A DNA stretch of 64,000 bases from Silene conica (lineage: Eukaryota; Streptophyta; Magnoliopsida; Caryophyllales; Caryophyllaceae), in assembly GCA_029255685.2 (NCBI GenBank), contig CM055311.2, forward strand, positions 56,813,048-56,877,047. Direction: 5' to 3'. The position numbers and the translations under genes were made by a program. Below are positions 10,405-22,285 of the stretch, piece by piece; the first letter of the stretch is position 1; each line of letters starts with the position of its first letter. The notes under the pieces were generated by a model. It saw nothing but the letters and a program-made list of their open reading frames with translations, made no database searches and was not told the origin of the DNA.

Positions 10405-13400
10405 ACCTACTTTTGTACTTTTCGATTCTGGTGCCACCCATTCGTTTGTGTCTAGAGATCATGTTAAAGCTTTGGGACTTGAGAGATTTGATTGGATCGC
10501 GGAACCAGTGACCATACCATCAGGCGAGTCGATAGTCTGTAATAGAGTATATGGTAGTGTACCCATCAAAATCGGGGAAGCAATTTTCTATTGTGACCTC
10601 ATAGAGTTTCCTCTGGGGGGTTTTGAGGTGATTTTGGGGATGGACTGGCTAGGGAAGTATCGAGCTTTCATCGACTGTCATCAAAAGAAGATTTCTTTGA
10701 GGGGACCTAAGGGAGTGAGGGTGTCTTACAAGGGATACCGTGTGAAACCAAAAATCAAATTCATTTCTGTCAATACCCTTAAGTCTGGCTTGAGGAAAGG
10801 AGAGAGCCTAATCTTATGCCAAATGTGGGATTGTGAGGCTAAGACCCCCAAGACTAGTGAGATACCTGTGGTACGGGAGTTTGAGGGAGTTTTTCGTGAC
10901 GACGTTCCGGGGTTACCGCCAAGGAGGGAAGTGGAATTCTCCATCGACCTAAAACCAGGGGCGGGACCAATATCTAAATCACCGTACCGTATGGGACCGA
11001 AAGAGATGGAGGAGTTGAAGAAGCAGTTGGATGAACTAGCTGAGAAAGGGTTCATCCGACCGAGTGTGTCGCCCTGGGGAGCACCCGTTTTGTTTGTAAA
11101 GAAGAAGGATGGTAGTTTGAGGCTATGTGTTGACTACCGAGAGCTGAACAATGTGACCATCAAGAACCGTTATCCTTTGCCGAGAATTGACGACTTGTTC
11201 GATCAGTTAAGTGGAGCTGGGGTTTTCTCCAAGATTGATTTGAGATCCGGGTATCACCAGTTGAGAATAAAGGATGAAGATATTCCGAAGACCGCTTTCC
11301 GAACGAGGTATGGCCACTATGAATTTGTGGTTATGCCCTTTGGATTGACTAATGCTCCAGCTGTGTTCATGGACTTGATGAACCGAGTCTTCAGCCCGTA
11401 CCTGGACAAGTTTGTGGTGGTATTTATCGATGATATCCTGGTATACTCCAAGAATGCAGAGGAGCACGAAGACCATTTGAGGAAAGTACTTCAGACCTTG
11501 GAGGAGCATAAGCTCAACGCTAAGTTGAGCAAGTGTGAGTTCTGGTTGGAGAAAGTAGCATTTCTGGGGCATGTAATTTCAAAAGAGGGAGTGGCTGTTG
11601 ACCCTAGTATGATCGAGGCGGTGACTAAGTGGCAAAGTCCGAAGAATGTGAGTGAGATTCGAAGCTTTCTGGGTTTAGCTGGTTATTATCGGAGATTTGT
11701 CAAGGATTTTTCAAAGATAGCGAAGCCATTGACGTCGTTGATGAGGAAGGAGAACCGTTATATCTGGGATGAGAGTTGTGAGAAGGCATTCCTAACTCTT
11801 AAGGAACGCCTGACCACAGCTCCTATCCTTGCCTTGCCAGTTGGGAGTGATAACTTCGAAGTTTATACTGACGCTTCAAAGCATGGGTTGGGTTGTGTGC
11901 TAATGCAGAATGGAAGGGTGATAGCATATGCGTCTCGCCAGTTGAAGACCTATGAGGAAAATTATCCGACGCATGATTTGGAATTGGGCGCTGTGGTCTT
12001 TGCACTGAAATTGTGGCGTCATTACCTTTATGGAGCCACTTTTAAGGTGTTCTCTGATCATAAGAGCCTGAAATATATCTACACCCAGAAAGAGTTGAAC
12101 ATGAGGCAGAGGAGGTGGATAGAATTAATTGGAGATTATGATATGCAGATTGTCTACCACGAAGGCAAGGCGAATGTGGTAGCTGACGCTCTAAGTAGGA
12201 AGTCAGTGCATGCTTTGGAATGTGCCAGATCGAGAGGGAGGTTGTATGGTGAACTAAGGGAGATGGGAATATTCATGATCCGGAAAGGGGACACTCTTGG
12301 TGACTTGACAGTGGAGCCTGAATTGTATGGGGAGATTCAGGAGTTACAGCAGAACGATGAGAAGATCCAGAAGTGGCGTTTGATGGTGGAAAATGGGAAT
12401 GGTGATGGAGTATCCAAGTTCAGTATTCATACCGATGGTAGCTTGAGGTTCGGTGGGCGATGGTGTGTACCAAATGTTGAGGAGCTAAAGAAGAAGATCC
12501 TGACTGAAGCTCATGCTACTCCTTATTCTGTTCACCCAGGGGGTGATAAGCTGTATAAGGACCTTAAGAAGACGTTTTGGTGGCCGAATATGAAGAAGGA
12601 GGTCGCAGAGTTTGTCTCAAGATGTTTGACTTGTCAGAGGGTGAAAGGGGAGCATAAGAGACCTCAAGGGAAAGTTCAACCGTTAGATGTGCCAGAGTGG
12701 AAATGGGAGAACATATCAATGGACTTTATCGTGGGGTTGCCTCGAACTCAGAGGGGCAACAACATGATCTGGGTGATCGTGGATCGTTTGACTAAGTCAG
12801 CTCACTTTATTCCCATGAAAGATACCTGGAGTAAAGCTGAATTGGCTAAGTCATATGTTCAGAATGTGGTCAAACTGCATGGCGTACCCAAGGACATCGT
12901 TTCAGATCGAGACTCGAGATTTATATCCAGATTTTGGCAGGAGTTGCAGGCCGCTTTGGGTACCCAATTGAAGATGAGTACAGCTTTCCATCCGGCTACA
13001 GATGGTCAGACTGAGAGGACGATTCAGACTCTTGAGGATATGTTGAGAGCTTGTGTTCTTGAGTTCGGAGGATCTTGGGAGGATCGACTGGGGTTGATCG
13101 AGTTTTCCTATAATAACAGTTACCATGCAAGCATAGGCATGGCCCCTTTCGAGGCTCTATACGGGAGGAAGTGTCGGAGCCCTGTGTGTTGGGATGATCG
13201 AGCTGATGTTGTGACATTGGGACCAGATATGATCCAGGAGATGGTGGAGCAGGTTCGGATTATTCGACAGAGGATGAGGGCCGCCCAGGATAGACAGAAG
13301 AGCTATGCCGATCTGAAGAGGAGCGATGTTTCATTCGAGGCCGGGGAGAAAGTACTACTGAAAGTCTCTCCGATGAAGGGTGTGATGAGATTCGGCAAGC

Positions 13401-13759
13401 GTGGCAAGTTGAGTCAGAAATTTATTGGACCGTTTGAGATCTTGGACAGAGTTGGAGAAGTGGCATACCGACTAGCTTTACCTCCAGCTCTATCCAACGT
13501 CCACAACGTGTTCCATGTCTCGCAGTTGAGGAAGTATGTAAGTGATCCATCACATGTACTTCAGCACGAGGTGATTGAGGTAGATGAGCAGTTAGCATAC
13601 GTCGAGACTCCGAAAGAAATTTTGGACAGGAAGGTGCGGAAGACTCGCAATGGGGAGACGTCCTTAGTGAAAGTCTTGTGGACCAACCATAATCAGGAAG
13701 AAGCTACGTGGGAGCCTGAGGCATCCATGAGAGAGCGTTATCCACATCTATTCGATTGA
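10145..13759 (+). CDS. Tekay pol: protease, RT, RNase H, integrase, chromodomain
   Basis: This 1,204-residue ORF is uninterrupted. In order: Asn-rich gag tail (about 1-60); aspartic protease with DSGA at residues 94-97; reverse transcriptase with [15 protein letters not shown] and catalytic FIDD at 427-430; RNase H starting at [10 protein letters not shown]; integrase HHCC finger (about 796-840); and integrase core with D about 860, D about 921 and E, the last two separated by exactly 35 residues. A GPF module ([12 protein letters not shown]) and a C-terminal chromodomain (about 1158-1202, with TWEPE) follow. The polyprotein copies and integrates the element; the chromodomain likely steers integration to heterochromatin (family knowledge). 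It overlaps gag by 260 bp in another frame, so the printed ATG at 10145 is probably not a real start: translation should enter from gag. A one-base indel or a programmed shift could explain this. Confidence 0.95.
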   Translation: MVGVRSPGGSSNYQRNYNNNNQNRSYQNQYNGGGNSNKTGTAGNQQAGTSGASQSGVKSSGKLFAMGKQAAQEDAHVVTGTFLVNSRPTFVLFDSGATHSFVSRDHVKALGLERFDWIAEPVTIPSGESIVCNRVYGSVPIKIGEAIFYCDLIEFPLGGFEVILGMDWLGKYRAFIDCHQKKISLRGPKGVRVSYKGYRVKPKIKFISVNTLKSGLRKGESLILCQMWDCEAKTPKTSEIPVVREFEGVFRDDVPGLPPRREVEFSIDLKPGAGPISKSPYRMGPKEMEELKKQLDELAEKGFIRPSVSPWGAPVLFVKKKDGSLRLCVDYRELNNVTIKNRYPLPRIDDLFDQLSGAGVFSKIDLRSGYHQLRIKDEDIPKTAFRTRYGHYEFVVMPFGLTNAPAVFMDLMNRVFSPYLDKFVVVFIDDILVYSKNAEEHEDHLRKVLQTLEEHKLNAKLSKCEFWLEKVAFLGHVISKEGVAVDPSMIEAVTKWQSPKNVSEIRSFLGLAGYYRRFVKDFSKIAKPLTSLMRKENRYIWDESCEKAFLTLKERLTTAPILALPVGSDNFEVYTDASKHGLGCVLMQNGRVIAYASRQLKTYEENYPTHDLELGAVVFALKLWRHYLYGATFKVFSDHKSLKYIYTQKELNMRQRRWIELIGDYDMQIVYHEGKANVVADALSRKSVHALECARSRGRLYGELREMGIFMIRKGDTLGDLTVEPELYGEIQELQQNDEKIQKWRLMVENGNGDGVSKFSIHTDGSLRFGGRWCVPNVEELKKKILTEAHATPYSVHPGGDKLYKDLKKTFWWPNMKKEVAEFVSRCLTCQRVKGEHKRPQGKVQPLDVPEWKWENISMDFIVGLPRTQRGNNMIWVIVDRLTKSAHFIPMKDTWSKAELAKSYVQNVVKLHGVPKDIVSDRDSRFISRFWQELQAALGTQLKMSTAFHPATDGQTERTIQTLEDMLRACVLEFGGSWEDRLGLIEFSYNNSYHASIGMAPFEALYGRKCRSPVCWDDRADVVTLGPDMIQEMVEQVRIIRQRMRAAQDRQKSYADLKRSDVSFEAGEKVLLKVSPMKGVMRFGKRGKLSQKFIGPFEILDRVGEVAYRLALPPALSNVHNVFHVSQLRKYVSDPSHVLQHEVIEVDEQLAYVETPKEILDRKVRKTRNGETSLVKVLWTNHNQEEATWEPEASMRERYPHLFD

Positions 13760-13784
13760 GGTAAGTTACGCGGACGTAACTTTT

Positions 13785-13808
13785 CTTTAAGGGGGGTGGA
13801 CTGTAACG
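13785..13808 (+). other. Second, upstream purine tract with LTR-like start (Tekay)
   Basis: CTTTAAGGGGGGTGGAC followed by TGTAACG, 135 bp before the true junction, where TTTAAGGGGGGAAGAC is followed by TGTAATAC. It is a duplicated polypurine tract plus LTR-start signature within the 3' untranslated region. Confidence 0.75.
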
Positions 13809-13920
13809 TTCTGTGATTTAAGTAAGTTTTATGAAAGTTTTCGAGTGGTTTTGGGTTCCGAGTTCTTTTGAGTTAGTTGTCTGGGCACCTAGAGAGGGCG
13901 AACTTCGGGACGAAGTTCAA

Positions 13921-13936
13921 TTTAAGGGGGGAAGAC
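13921..13936 (+). other. Polypurine tract (Tekay)
   Basis: TTTAAGGGGGGAAGAC ends at the base before the 3' LTR; second-strand synthesis starts here. Confidence 0.9.
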
Positions 13937-16230
13937 TGTAATACTCCGAAATTTCTAATTTCGATTTGTGAACTTTCCTTTATAAGTACTATCATATGTT
14001 AAGATGTTATTTAAGTAAGTATAGTTGATGTCGTTATGGGGGTTCGAGCTTGAGACCTCTAGCATGGGACTTATTAGAATAGTGCTGCTAGTAAGGGTCG
14101 AACCTAGGACCTCTTGCGTGCTATTTGGGCCTCGAGAAGTGTGAAGCATTCAAGCCCACACGGATTTTAGAATCACGCTGAAAGCTTCTCTAGGCTGCCT
14201 CCTTATAGCTTCCATCATCTTACACTAAACCCTACCCTACTCCATAATCTTCACACAAAACCCTAGCCGCCACATCAAAGAAAGAAAAGAGGCTGTTCAC
14301 GGTGGTCATAGGTGGGCGTAAGGCAGTTCGTTTTGGACTAGAAACCGGGTATGTCACCATCTGTCGTTAATCTCAGTGCTAGTCGTGGTTTTCAGGGTTG
14401 AATTTACGAGTCTTAATACGAGCATCTGTCTTTGTTTTTGCTTAATTTCATAGTGTACCATGTAATGAGTGTTTGTATGTAACTGGGTGGTGGTCGTGGT
14501 CGTTAAAGACCGTCGTATGGGGTGTTTTATACGGTGTCAGTAGGGCTGTGTCTTCGTTTTATTTTTATATGTATATACATGAGTTTAATTGGTAAGTTTC
14601 TGGTTGTTTTTATACCGGTGTCTGGGTTCGTTTTGGTAAGGGTCGTGGGTTATGGAGTCGGTGGCAGTTGGGTGTTGCAGGTGAGGGTGACACGGTGGTT
14701 GTTGGTGGCAGAAAGTGACGTTTCACGGGAATTCGACAGGAGGTTTAGGGGTGTCGTTTTGGTCTGTTGTTTTCTGTTCAGGGGTATACTCGGGTACAGG
14801 GGTTTGGGAAGGGTAACACCGTTGACTCGGGGGAGGTCAATGCGGTGTTACCCCGTGTCTGCGCAGTCCAGGTGTCAGGGTTGATGTTGGGGTGGTTGTG
14901 TCGGTGGTGTCGGGTTGGCAAGGGTGGTCGATAGGCGAGTACTTTAGGCTGGTCTGGGGTTAAAGTGACGAACCAGGCCGGTTTGGGGCTCTGGTTCACC
15001 ACGGTGGTGTTAGTCGGCAGGCTTGTGGTGGTTGTGGTGGTGAGTGGTGCTGCTGGGTACGCAATGGTGTGGTTGTGGCCGGCGGCAACAGTGGTACGGT
15101 GGAGGAAGGGATAGTCGAAGGGAGTCGGGTTTGGGTAAAGGAGTTGGGGTTTGTTTTGGTGTTTATTACTTCTATGGTTATTATTATTATTATTATTATT
15201 AGTATAATTATTATTGTTATTATTATTAATATTATTGTTGTTAGTAGTATATTATATTAATGTTGTTTTATCGTTTTTAGTATTTTATTATTCTTTCTTC
15301 GGTTTTGGGTCGTGTTATTTATATATATATACGAGTCGGGAATTATTAAAGTCATGGGATGTCTATTTTGGGAAGTTACTATTTTGGGAAAGTTTCTATT
15401 TATGGAAACTTTCCACTTTTGGCATGTTGCTATTTATAGTAAGCACGTTCGTTAAGGGTTCGGGAAGTTTGTTAATTCGTTGCATATATCTGTTTAGGTA
15501 GCGAGTTTCGAGTGGAACATTTCTAAGCATATCCCGGATTGTGTTTGCATTCCTGCTATTTCAGGTAGGGGAAGTTACTGGTTTATAATAATGTGTGATC
15601 TATTATCCTTGGTGTTGAACATGTTTACGATATAATATCATGAGATCGTATTTTGTACTGTTGTACTATTTTGAGATGTTATTATGATGTGCATATATAT
15701 ATTCTATTGTTTTGTGATACGGAGTTGGATCGGTGCGGAGTATATATATGGAGTTGGATCGGTGCGGAGTATATATATGGAGTTGGATCGGTGCGGAGTA
15801 TATATGGCGTTGGATCGGTGCGGAGTTTATTGGCGTTGGATCGGTGCGGAGTTTATTAATTATATTGTTATGTTATTCTTTACCTACTCAACCTCGTGGT
15901 TGACCCTGTGTATTCGTGATCACCTGTGATGAACCAACTTTTGGGGAGCAGATTGACAGGTGACTGTGACTAAGGGGGAGCTATGGGAGAAAGAGCTTGG
16001 ATCCGGACCAGATTAGATGTCTAGATCACCTTAGTCAGTTTGATACGAATTGTACTTTATTTATGTTGTTAAGATCTTTGGATATGTAAGAACAAGTTTT
16101 GAGTTTAAAGTAATTTTTAAAGTACTGTTTATCTTCCTTTGTATCTACTGCCTCGGGAAACCGAGATGGTAACACCTTTATTTATCTGAGGAGTCCTAGT
16201 TCAGGCCCTTAAATAAATGGGGGTGTTACA
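13937..16230 (+). repeat. 3' LTR of Tekay element
   Basis: 2,294 bp, offset 7,634 from the 5' LTR throughout. The single difference I found is A14073 versus G6439. It ends GTGTTACA, followed by TSD TTAAG. Confidence 0.97.
15721..15856 (+). repeat. Minisatellite in Tekay 3' LTR
   Basis: Identical array to 8087-8222: five units with core GTTGGATCGGTGCGGAGT. Unit number has not yet diverged between the LTRs. Confidence 0.95.
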
Positions 16231-16312
16231 TTAAGACACTTCACAAGCTTTTTCTTGTTCCCCTCTATTATAATTTGTTGTAAGAGTCGACTTAAATTAA
16301 GACGGTCTTAAA
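16231..16312. repeat. Right part of the small MITE split by the Tekay element
   Basis: Begins with the TTAAG target duplication and ends ACTTAAATTAAGACGGTCTTAA, the inverted complement of the 6282-6302 end. Rejoined, the host element is only about 98 bp. Confidence 0.6.
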
Positions 16313-17230
16313 AACTAGGATAATTTTAATGATAAAAACGGATATACATGTATGATAAAGTTGGTATAGTTTTTTTCATATATGGGTAAAAGATTGATGA
16401 CTATGCACACTTGGGCCTGCCAAACGGGTCATACGGGCCGAGTCTTGGGTCGGGTCAGAATATCGGTCAGGCAGATACGGGTCGGGTCATATGGGTGTTA
16501 CGTCGGACCGTGATCAGAATACGAGTTTGAGAAAAGTTTATGACGTATTTTATTTTATTATTTTATATTAAGAATATTATTATATTTATTATTTTAATAA
16601 TTATCTTGTGATTTAATGGTTTAAAAGTTATATAAAGTTGACTTTTAAACTTATTTTTTAATTAATATCTTAAGATTATATTTATTATTTCAAATATAAT
16701 ATAAAAATATTAATATTTTAATAATATTCTTAATACATTTTCAAACCATCGGGTCAAACGGGTCGGTTTGAATTTCAACCATGAAATAACGGGTTATTTT
16801 GAATCCGATGACGGTCGCGGGTCAAGATTTACTGGTCTTGACCATGAAAATTTGGATCAAATTGAATTGGGTCGGGTCGAGTCATGTTTTGACAAGTCTA
16901 AAGCAAGCATAACCTTTTTTATTGGTCTTCTTAATCCTTCTTTAGTTTCCCCGAAACATCAAATTTAATAATACATACTTAAAATAGTTCTTACTTTCCT
17001 ACATTTATGATATTGGGTTTAATTTGGTTTTGGAAGTGGTTGTATATACTTGCCAATTTTTATGAAGCAATCATGAATTCGCTGGCTAAAACTACTTATG
17101 GGTGAGCATTCCAGTGATCCATCAATTTGTGTTACCCCTCTGTCTCAATTATAGGTATACATTTGGCTAAACTATAACTAAAAACTTAAAAAAAGTAAAT
17201 AAACAATTGTCAAGGACTATATATAAATTC
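16313..17230. repeat. Repetitive intergenic DNA with GGGTCGGGTC words
   Basis: GGGTCGGGTC and CAAACGGGTC words cluster at 16430-16500 and 16745-16880 around an AT-rich middle, suggesting a decayed DNA transposon. A CCTCTGTCTCAATTAT stretch at about 17138-17160 resembles a Stowaway end without a partner. No gene is seen; the small ORF at 16768-16968 is built from these repeats. Confidence 0.4.
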
Positions 17231-18318
17231 TTTTGGTCAATCGATGGCGGCACTATTGAATCAGTAGGTCGAACTCGACCGAGTAGGTGTAACTCAGCCG
17301 AGCTAGTGCTACTGGACCGAGTTGCTCCAATTCGGTCGAGCTGGTCTTTTTGTGTTTTGAGCCGCGGTTAATTATATATATATATTAATCCGAGGTTTAA
17401 AACCTCATTTACCCTAAATCAGAAAAGACAAAAACCCTAATCCCTTTTTACCTTCATGTCTAAATTCCTTCTAAAGTTCTTAGCAAGTCTAGACGTGTCG
17501 AGCATCTCACCTACTTTGTTGCTATCAAGTAAGTAACGTTTTACTGTTTCTATGGCATTGGTTTTTAGTACACCTTAAGTGAGTAATCCCCATATATGTT
17601 TATAGAAGGAGACTTTGTACGTAGAAGAACGTTGGTAGTGAATGTTTGGAATTTGTCATCTTTGATTATTGCTTTGAGGTAGGGTTTTCCTACTCAGATC
17701 TGTGTGATTATGATTGTGACGGTACTGTTGTTGTTATCTGATATCGCTATATTGCTGTTAAGATTTGTGGAACATATGTGTGAGACCGTCGCGGAAAACG
17801 GCTCTCACTCCCACGATCGCTCATCGTGGGACCCGCCACGGAGGAGATGAGCACATTAAGGATCTGGGTACCCCTTGCCGCGAGTAAGTGGGGATTGATG
17901 TGGGGCTTGGAGGATGCCACTTGTGATGTTGTGACAGTGATATCAGTGGTCGTTGTTTATCAGATTGTGGTATTGAGTTTATTGTATTGTGATCGTCTTA
18001 TTCAGCAGCTTCTGACGCTTGTTGTTTTACTGTGATAATCCATATATTGGTGAACAGATTCTCAGGAGTGACGTTGTTGATACATGCTAGCATGGGGACT
18101 CACTCAGTGTCGTAGTGTCATGACAGTTTATCTAACTTCCGCAGACATTATATTTTATGATTTTTATATCAAACGTTGTAACTCATACTTTATTCTTTTA
18201 TTTAATAAAGGTTGTTTGTTGGTTGTTATCTTGATATTTTACCTTAGGATGCTGAGATGATAATATTTTCATAGTCTGATGGTCCTTCCTAAAGGCCTTC
18301 GATTATGAGGGTGTTACA
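17231..18318 (+). repeat. LTR fragment of a gypsy-type element
   Basis: The 3' end (GAGGGTGTTACA at 18307-18318) matches the LTR ending style of the Tekay element, preceded by a similar CCTTAGGATGCTGAGATG stretch. A TATA-like run lies at about 17368-17386 and a four-unit dyad array at 17273-17341. I could not find the 5' boundary or a target duplication partner for the following TAAGT, so it is a truncated or rearranged LTR. Confidence 0.55.
17273..17341. repeat. Dyad array, four units at 19 bp spacing
   Basis: ACTCGACCGAGT (17273), ACTCAGCCGAGC (17292), ACTGGACCGAGT (17311) and ATTCGGTCGAGC (17330), each an exact or near palindrome, starting every 19 bases. Confidence 0.8.
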
Positions 18319-18451
18319 TAAGTTGTGTTAGTAATTAAAATAATGGTAATTTAGTAATCTCAATCTTACTGTTAGGTACGTACTCTGTGTCAATTAGATC
18401 AATATATGAGTCAATCATCTCCTTTCTCCGACACAACAATGGGGTGCGCAC
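18319..18451. other. Short AT-rich spacer
   Basis: No feature recognised apart from the CGCAC (18447-18451) that forms the left TRIM target duplication. Confidence 0.6.
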
Positions 18452-19004
18452 TGTAACACCCCAAGAGTATGAGAGGAAAGTTGTCTCACATCGGTAGAAT
18501 GTGAGGCTTGTGATATGTTTATAATAGCTTCCACCCACTACTTAGTAACAAGGCCTTGTGCTTTTGGGCTTAAGTGAGGACAATTAACGGACCCAAAAGT
18601 GCACACCAATCTCATTGGGTTTGTGTTACGACAGTGGCGGGTCGGGTTGTTACAAATGGTATCAGAGCGACCCTGCGACCGTGTGGTGAGCCTGTGGTCG
18701 GGAGTACCCGGGTCACACACCTAGCGGGGGTTGATTCTGGCCCTGGTTGTGGTCAAGTTTGAGGCACAACGAGGACGTTGTGTTCTTTAAGTGGGGGAGT
18801 TTGTAACACCCCAAGAGTATGAGAGGAAAGTTGTCTCACAGCGGTAGAATGTGAGGCTTGTGATATGTTTATAATAGCTTCCACCCACTACTTAGTAACA
18901 AGGCCTTGTGCTTTTGGGCTTAAGTGAGGACAATTAACGGGCCCAAAAGTGCACACCCACCTCATTGGGTTTGTGTTACGACAGTGGCGGGTCGGGTTGT
19001 TACA
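18452..19004 (+). mobile_element. Complete TRIM element, copy 1 (553 bp)
   Basis: Two 203 bp LTRs (18452-18654 and 18802-19004) start TGTAACACCCC and end GGGTTGTTACA. TGGTATCAGAGC (18657-18668) is the initiator-tRNA-Met primer site, a purine run AAGTGGGGGAG precedes the 3' LTR, and TSD CGCAC flanks both sides. The 147 bp interior has no coding capacity, so this is a terminal-repeat retrotransposon in miniature. About four LTR mismatches were seen. The LTR holds a CACATCGG motif common in plant TRIM LTRs. Confidence 0.96.
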
Positions 19005-20560
19005 CGCACACTCAAATACTCCAAACACATCTGTCAATTTATGTTGTAACAATAATTAATTTTATAAATAAGAAAAATTGTTGTAGATATCAACATAATT
19101 CTGGAAATATTTACTTAAGTAGGAGTTAAGCTTGACATTTTCGTGGATTATGTCCGCAAAGCTTGAAAATTGAAATCCGTATTTGGGTATGTTTGTATCA
19201 TTTATTTCAATAGCAAAAGTAGAGTACTCGAACCAAATCCTTAATGGATTTTTGGTAGCAGTCATATACCCGACATTATCCGAGACTATAAACTTGCTGA
19301 GCTTTTATGTACGCCCTTCAATGATTTTGCTTTTGAATTCGTACAATAGTGACTTGCTGATACTTGTATGGCTGGTGTGACCTGAAATTATTTTCGGAAA
19401 AATAAAAGAAATAAACATGTCTGATTTGTAGGAATGATTTATAGATGTAATTCAATGATTTGTGAAATGAGAATTGTAATATACCCAATGATGATATGCG
19501 GGTATTGTTGGGAATCTGTGTTTAACATATTGAAAATGGAAGGTTGTAACTCGTTCCCCTATTAATAGATGAGGAGTCTTTCCTCTATTAATGGATGTGA
19601 AGCCTTTACATGCTTTGGTTTCAAATTGTAAATGCACAAATTAAAGATACAACTTGCTACTATTTGTCGAGGCAAATGTTAAATAGGTTCCTCTCAATTG
19701 GTTGACAACCTTTAATGTTTGCTTCCTAATAGGCGTATTACTTGATGATGAATGTTAATTGTATCCTGAAAGTTGTCCCAAAAATTTTCTTAATGTGGTA
19801 AGTTGTTGGATGGTCAAGTATATTTTAGTTAATGCAAAAAAAATAGAACATCAAATTTGGGAAATTGTTCATATTATAATACAAATGGTGAAAAATACAA
19901 GTTAAACATTTCAACAATCACATTGAGGTAAAATGTAAATAATTGGTAAGAAAAAAGATGACTTAGTTCTGCATCAACTAATATCATTTCAATTCCAAAA
20001 ATTTGACCCTTGTTTATGTAATTCTCTCGTTTCCATAAATAAACAACACGAACACTCAATTCCACATTACGGACATTCTTTGCTAACTTTAAAATTTTTG
20101 TTGCAGTAATTTGTTGAGCCAATGCGAAATTTTGTTAATTATCGAGATTGAGTAATTTTGGCAAAGATCTGATTTTGTTATTTTTAGAGATTAAGTTAAG
20201 ATTAAATAATATTAGCAAAGAGGCAATAATTTATTTTATATGAAATCTGGAGTTTAGTTGAGTTGAGTTGAGATGGTTTAGTTGAAGAAGAAAACGTGGA
20301 AAATGCATGCATAAAGTGGATAAGTAGTTGAAAATATAGTGGGATAGAAGCCTGATGATATAATGTATAAAATGTATTTGTAGTGTATTAATTTGTAAAT
20401 GTACTGTATAAATATACTGTATTTTTACGATTAATTAATTTGGAATTGACACGTAAGCGTACGTGCGTATTTGACGGTTAGCGGTTGTTGCTTTAATATA
20501 ATAAATGATTTGTGGGATTCAAATTCAATAACAAGTTGGATAATGTGTTTTGAATGGTCC
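19005..20560. other. AT-rich spacer between two TRIMs
   Basis: Only short ORFs with low-complexity translations (for example 19062-19265 and 19874-20122 on the minus strand). No domains, terminal repeats or RNA genes recognised. Confidence 0.6.
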
Positions 20561-21115
20561 TGTAACACCCCATGAGTATGAGAGAAAAGTTGTCCCACAT
20601 CGGTAGAATGTGAGGCTTGTGATATGTTTATAATAACTTTCACCCACCACTTAGTAACAAGGCATTGTGCTTTTCGGCTTAAGTGAGGACAAATATTTGG
20701 CCCAAAGGTACACATCTCATCTTATTGGGGTTGTGTTATGACGGTGGCGGGTCAGGTTGTTACAAATGGTATCAGAGCGACCCTGCGACCATGGGGTGAG
20801 CCTGTGGTCGGGAATACCCGGGTCACACACCTTGCGGGGGAGGATTCTGGCCCTGGTTGTGGTCAAGTTTGAGGCACAACGAGGACGTTGTGTTCTTTAA
20901 GTAGGGGAGTTTGTAACACCCCATGAGTATGAGAGAAAAGTTGTCCCACATCGGTGGAATGTGAGGCTTGTGATATGTTTATAATAACTTCCACCCACTA
21001 CTTAGTAACAAGGCCTTGTGCTTTTGGGCTTAAGTGAGGACAAGTATTTGGCCCAAAGGTACACATCTCATCTTATTGGGGTTGTGTTACGACGGTGGCG
21101 GGTCGGGTTGTTACA
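20561..21115 (+). mobile_element. Complete TRIM element, copy 2 (555 bp), same family
   Basis: 204 bp LTRs at 20561-20764 and 20912-21115, primer site 20767-20778, purine run AAGTAGGGGAG before the 3' LTR, and TSD GGTCC on both sides (20556-20560, 21116-21120). The interior is 147 bp as in copy 1 and nearly the same sequence. The different target duplication shows a separate insertion, not a local duplication. It has more LTR mismatches than copy 1. Confidence 0.96.
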
Positions 21116-21196
21116 GGTCCAAATTCACTTTTATATTTCTTGTGAGAAAAAAGGAAAAATATATAAAATAAGAGTGATTATGTTTTAGGGATGTGT

Positions 21197-21408
21197 TTTT
21201 TCACATACGAATTTTTCTCTTTTGTATACGGTTTTTAGCATACTACTCTTCAACCCTTGTCATTCTTTCATCCTCTGTCAAATCATTTTTTTCTCTCCCT
21301 TCCCAAACCCCTTCACCACTCAATCACTAACACCTACCTTCATTCACCACCACCAATCACTGCACTCGACAAAATTATTATAATTTAAAAAAATTAAATA
21401 TTAATATT

Positions 21409-21446
<38 letters not shown>

Positions 21447-21934
21447 AATAATAATAAATAAACACAAACAACGACACGGGCATAGAGGCAAACACAAACA
21501 ACAATAGCAAGAAACACAATTAACTCCATTTAACTTTGACGCCAACCACCACTATCAGACCTCCGTGCAATGTCGACCACCACCATCAGCATTTGATCTC
21601 CGCCCAACGCTGACGTCGACCACCATGCTATCCATACCCCAATAAACCCTAATAATATTGTCTAAACATATAATTTCAGAAAAGGTATTAAACTTAATAA
21701 TTTTAACAAAACGTCTTAAAAATTGCTAATAAAAAACTCACTTCAGTAATTGGAGAATTCAAAGCCATTGTTAAAGTTTTTAGAGTAATTAGATTTAATA
21801 TTAGCGCAAATATGAATATATAAGAGTTATTTTGTTTAGGAAGAAAAGAAAGTCGTTTTGTTTATATTTAGTTAAAAGGGTAGTGTTTGGAAAGTAAAAA
21901 TGCATGTGAAAATGTAAACTTCGTATGTGAGAAA
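21197..21934. repeat. Possible MITE-like inverted-repeat unit around an AAC microsatellite
   Basis: TTTTTTCACATACGAA near 21197-21212 is matched in inverse by TTCGTATGTGAGAAAA at about 21919-21934. Between them lie a C-rich stretch, an (ACA)n microsatellite and AT-rich DNA. No target duplication was confirmed, so the element status is tentative. Confidence 0.4.
21409..21456. repeat. Microsatellite (ACA)n followed by (ATA)n
   Basis: About 12 ACA triplets, then about four ATA triplets. Confidence 0.95.
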
Positions 21935-22000
21935 ATAATTCCGACGTTTTAACATAACAAAAATTGGGCAGACGATATGATTTCGGCCCTGTTCTTTTGG

Positions 22001-22285
22001 ACTGAAACTGAACTGAACTGAACCGAACTGAACTTCTAGGATTTGAACTGAACTGAACTGAACTTATAGGATCTGAACTGAACTTATAGAATCTGAACTG
22101 AACTTATAGGAACTGAACTAAACTGAACTTATAGGAACTGAACTGAACTTATAGGAACTGAACTGAACTCATATGAACTAAACTGAACTTATAAGATCTG
22201 AACTGAACTGAACTTATAGGATCTGAACTGAACTGAACTTATAAGATATGAACTGAACTGAATTTATAAGATCCGAACTTAATTA
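22001..22285. repeat. Subterminal repeat array, left side of Harbinger element
   Basis: Runs of CTGAA pentamers (GAACTGAACTGAAC) broken by TTATAGGAT or TTATAAGAT phrases, about a dozen units. The same phrase array occurs at the other end in the same orientation, so the two arrays are direct, not inverted. Confidence 0.85.

Larger units (their letters stand above)
6303..16230 (+). mobile_element. Complete Ty3/gypsy chromovirus (Tekay/Del-type), 9,928 bp
   Basis: Two 2,294 bp LTRs (6303-8596, 13937-16230), TSD TTAAG on both sides (6298-6302, 16231-16235), primer site at 8600-8611, gag 9157-10404, pol 10145-13759 and a purine tract before the 3' LTR. Domain order protease, RT, RNase H, integrase, chromodomain is diagnostic of plant chromoviruses; long LTRs and the C-terminal chromodomain after GPF fit Tekay/Del. 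Only one LTR mismatch was seen (G6439 versus A14073), so insertion was very recent. The only visible coding defect is a one-base frame difference between gag and pol. Confidence 0.96.

Noticed and set aside
17231..18318. Complete solo LTR
   Set aside because: The bases after the 3' end (TAAGT) have no matching copy before a TG start upstream, so the 5' boundary could not be proved.
18452..19004. Cassandra-type element with a 5S rRNA-like promoter
   Set aside because: I saw no 5S A, IE and C box set in the 203 bp LTR, so I left it as an unnamed TRIM family.
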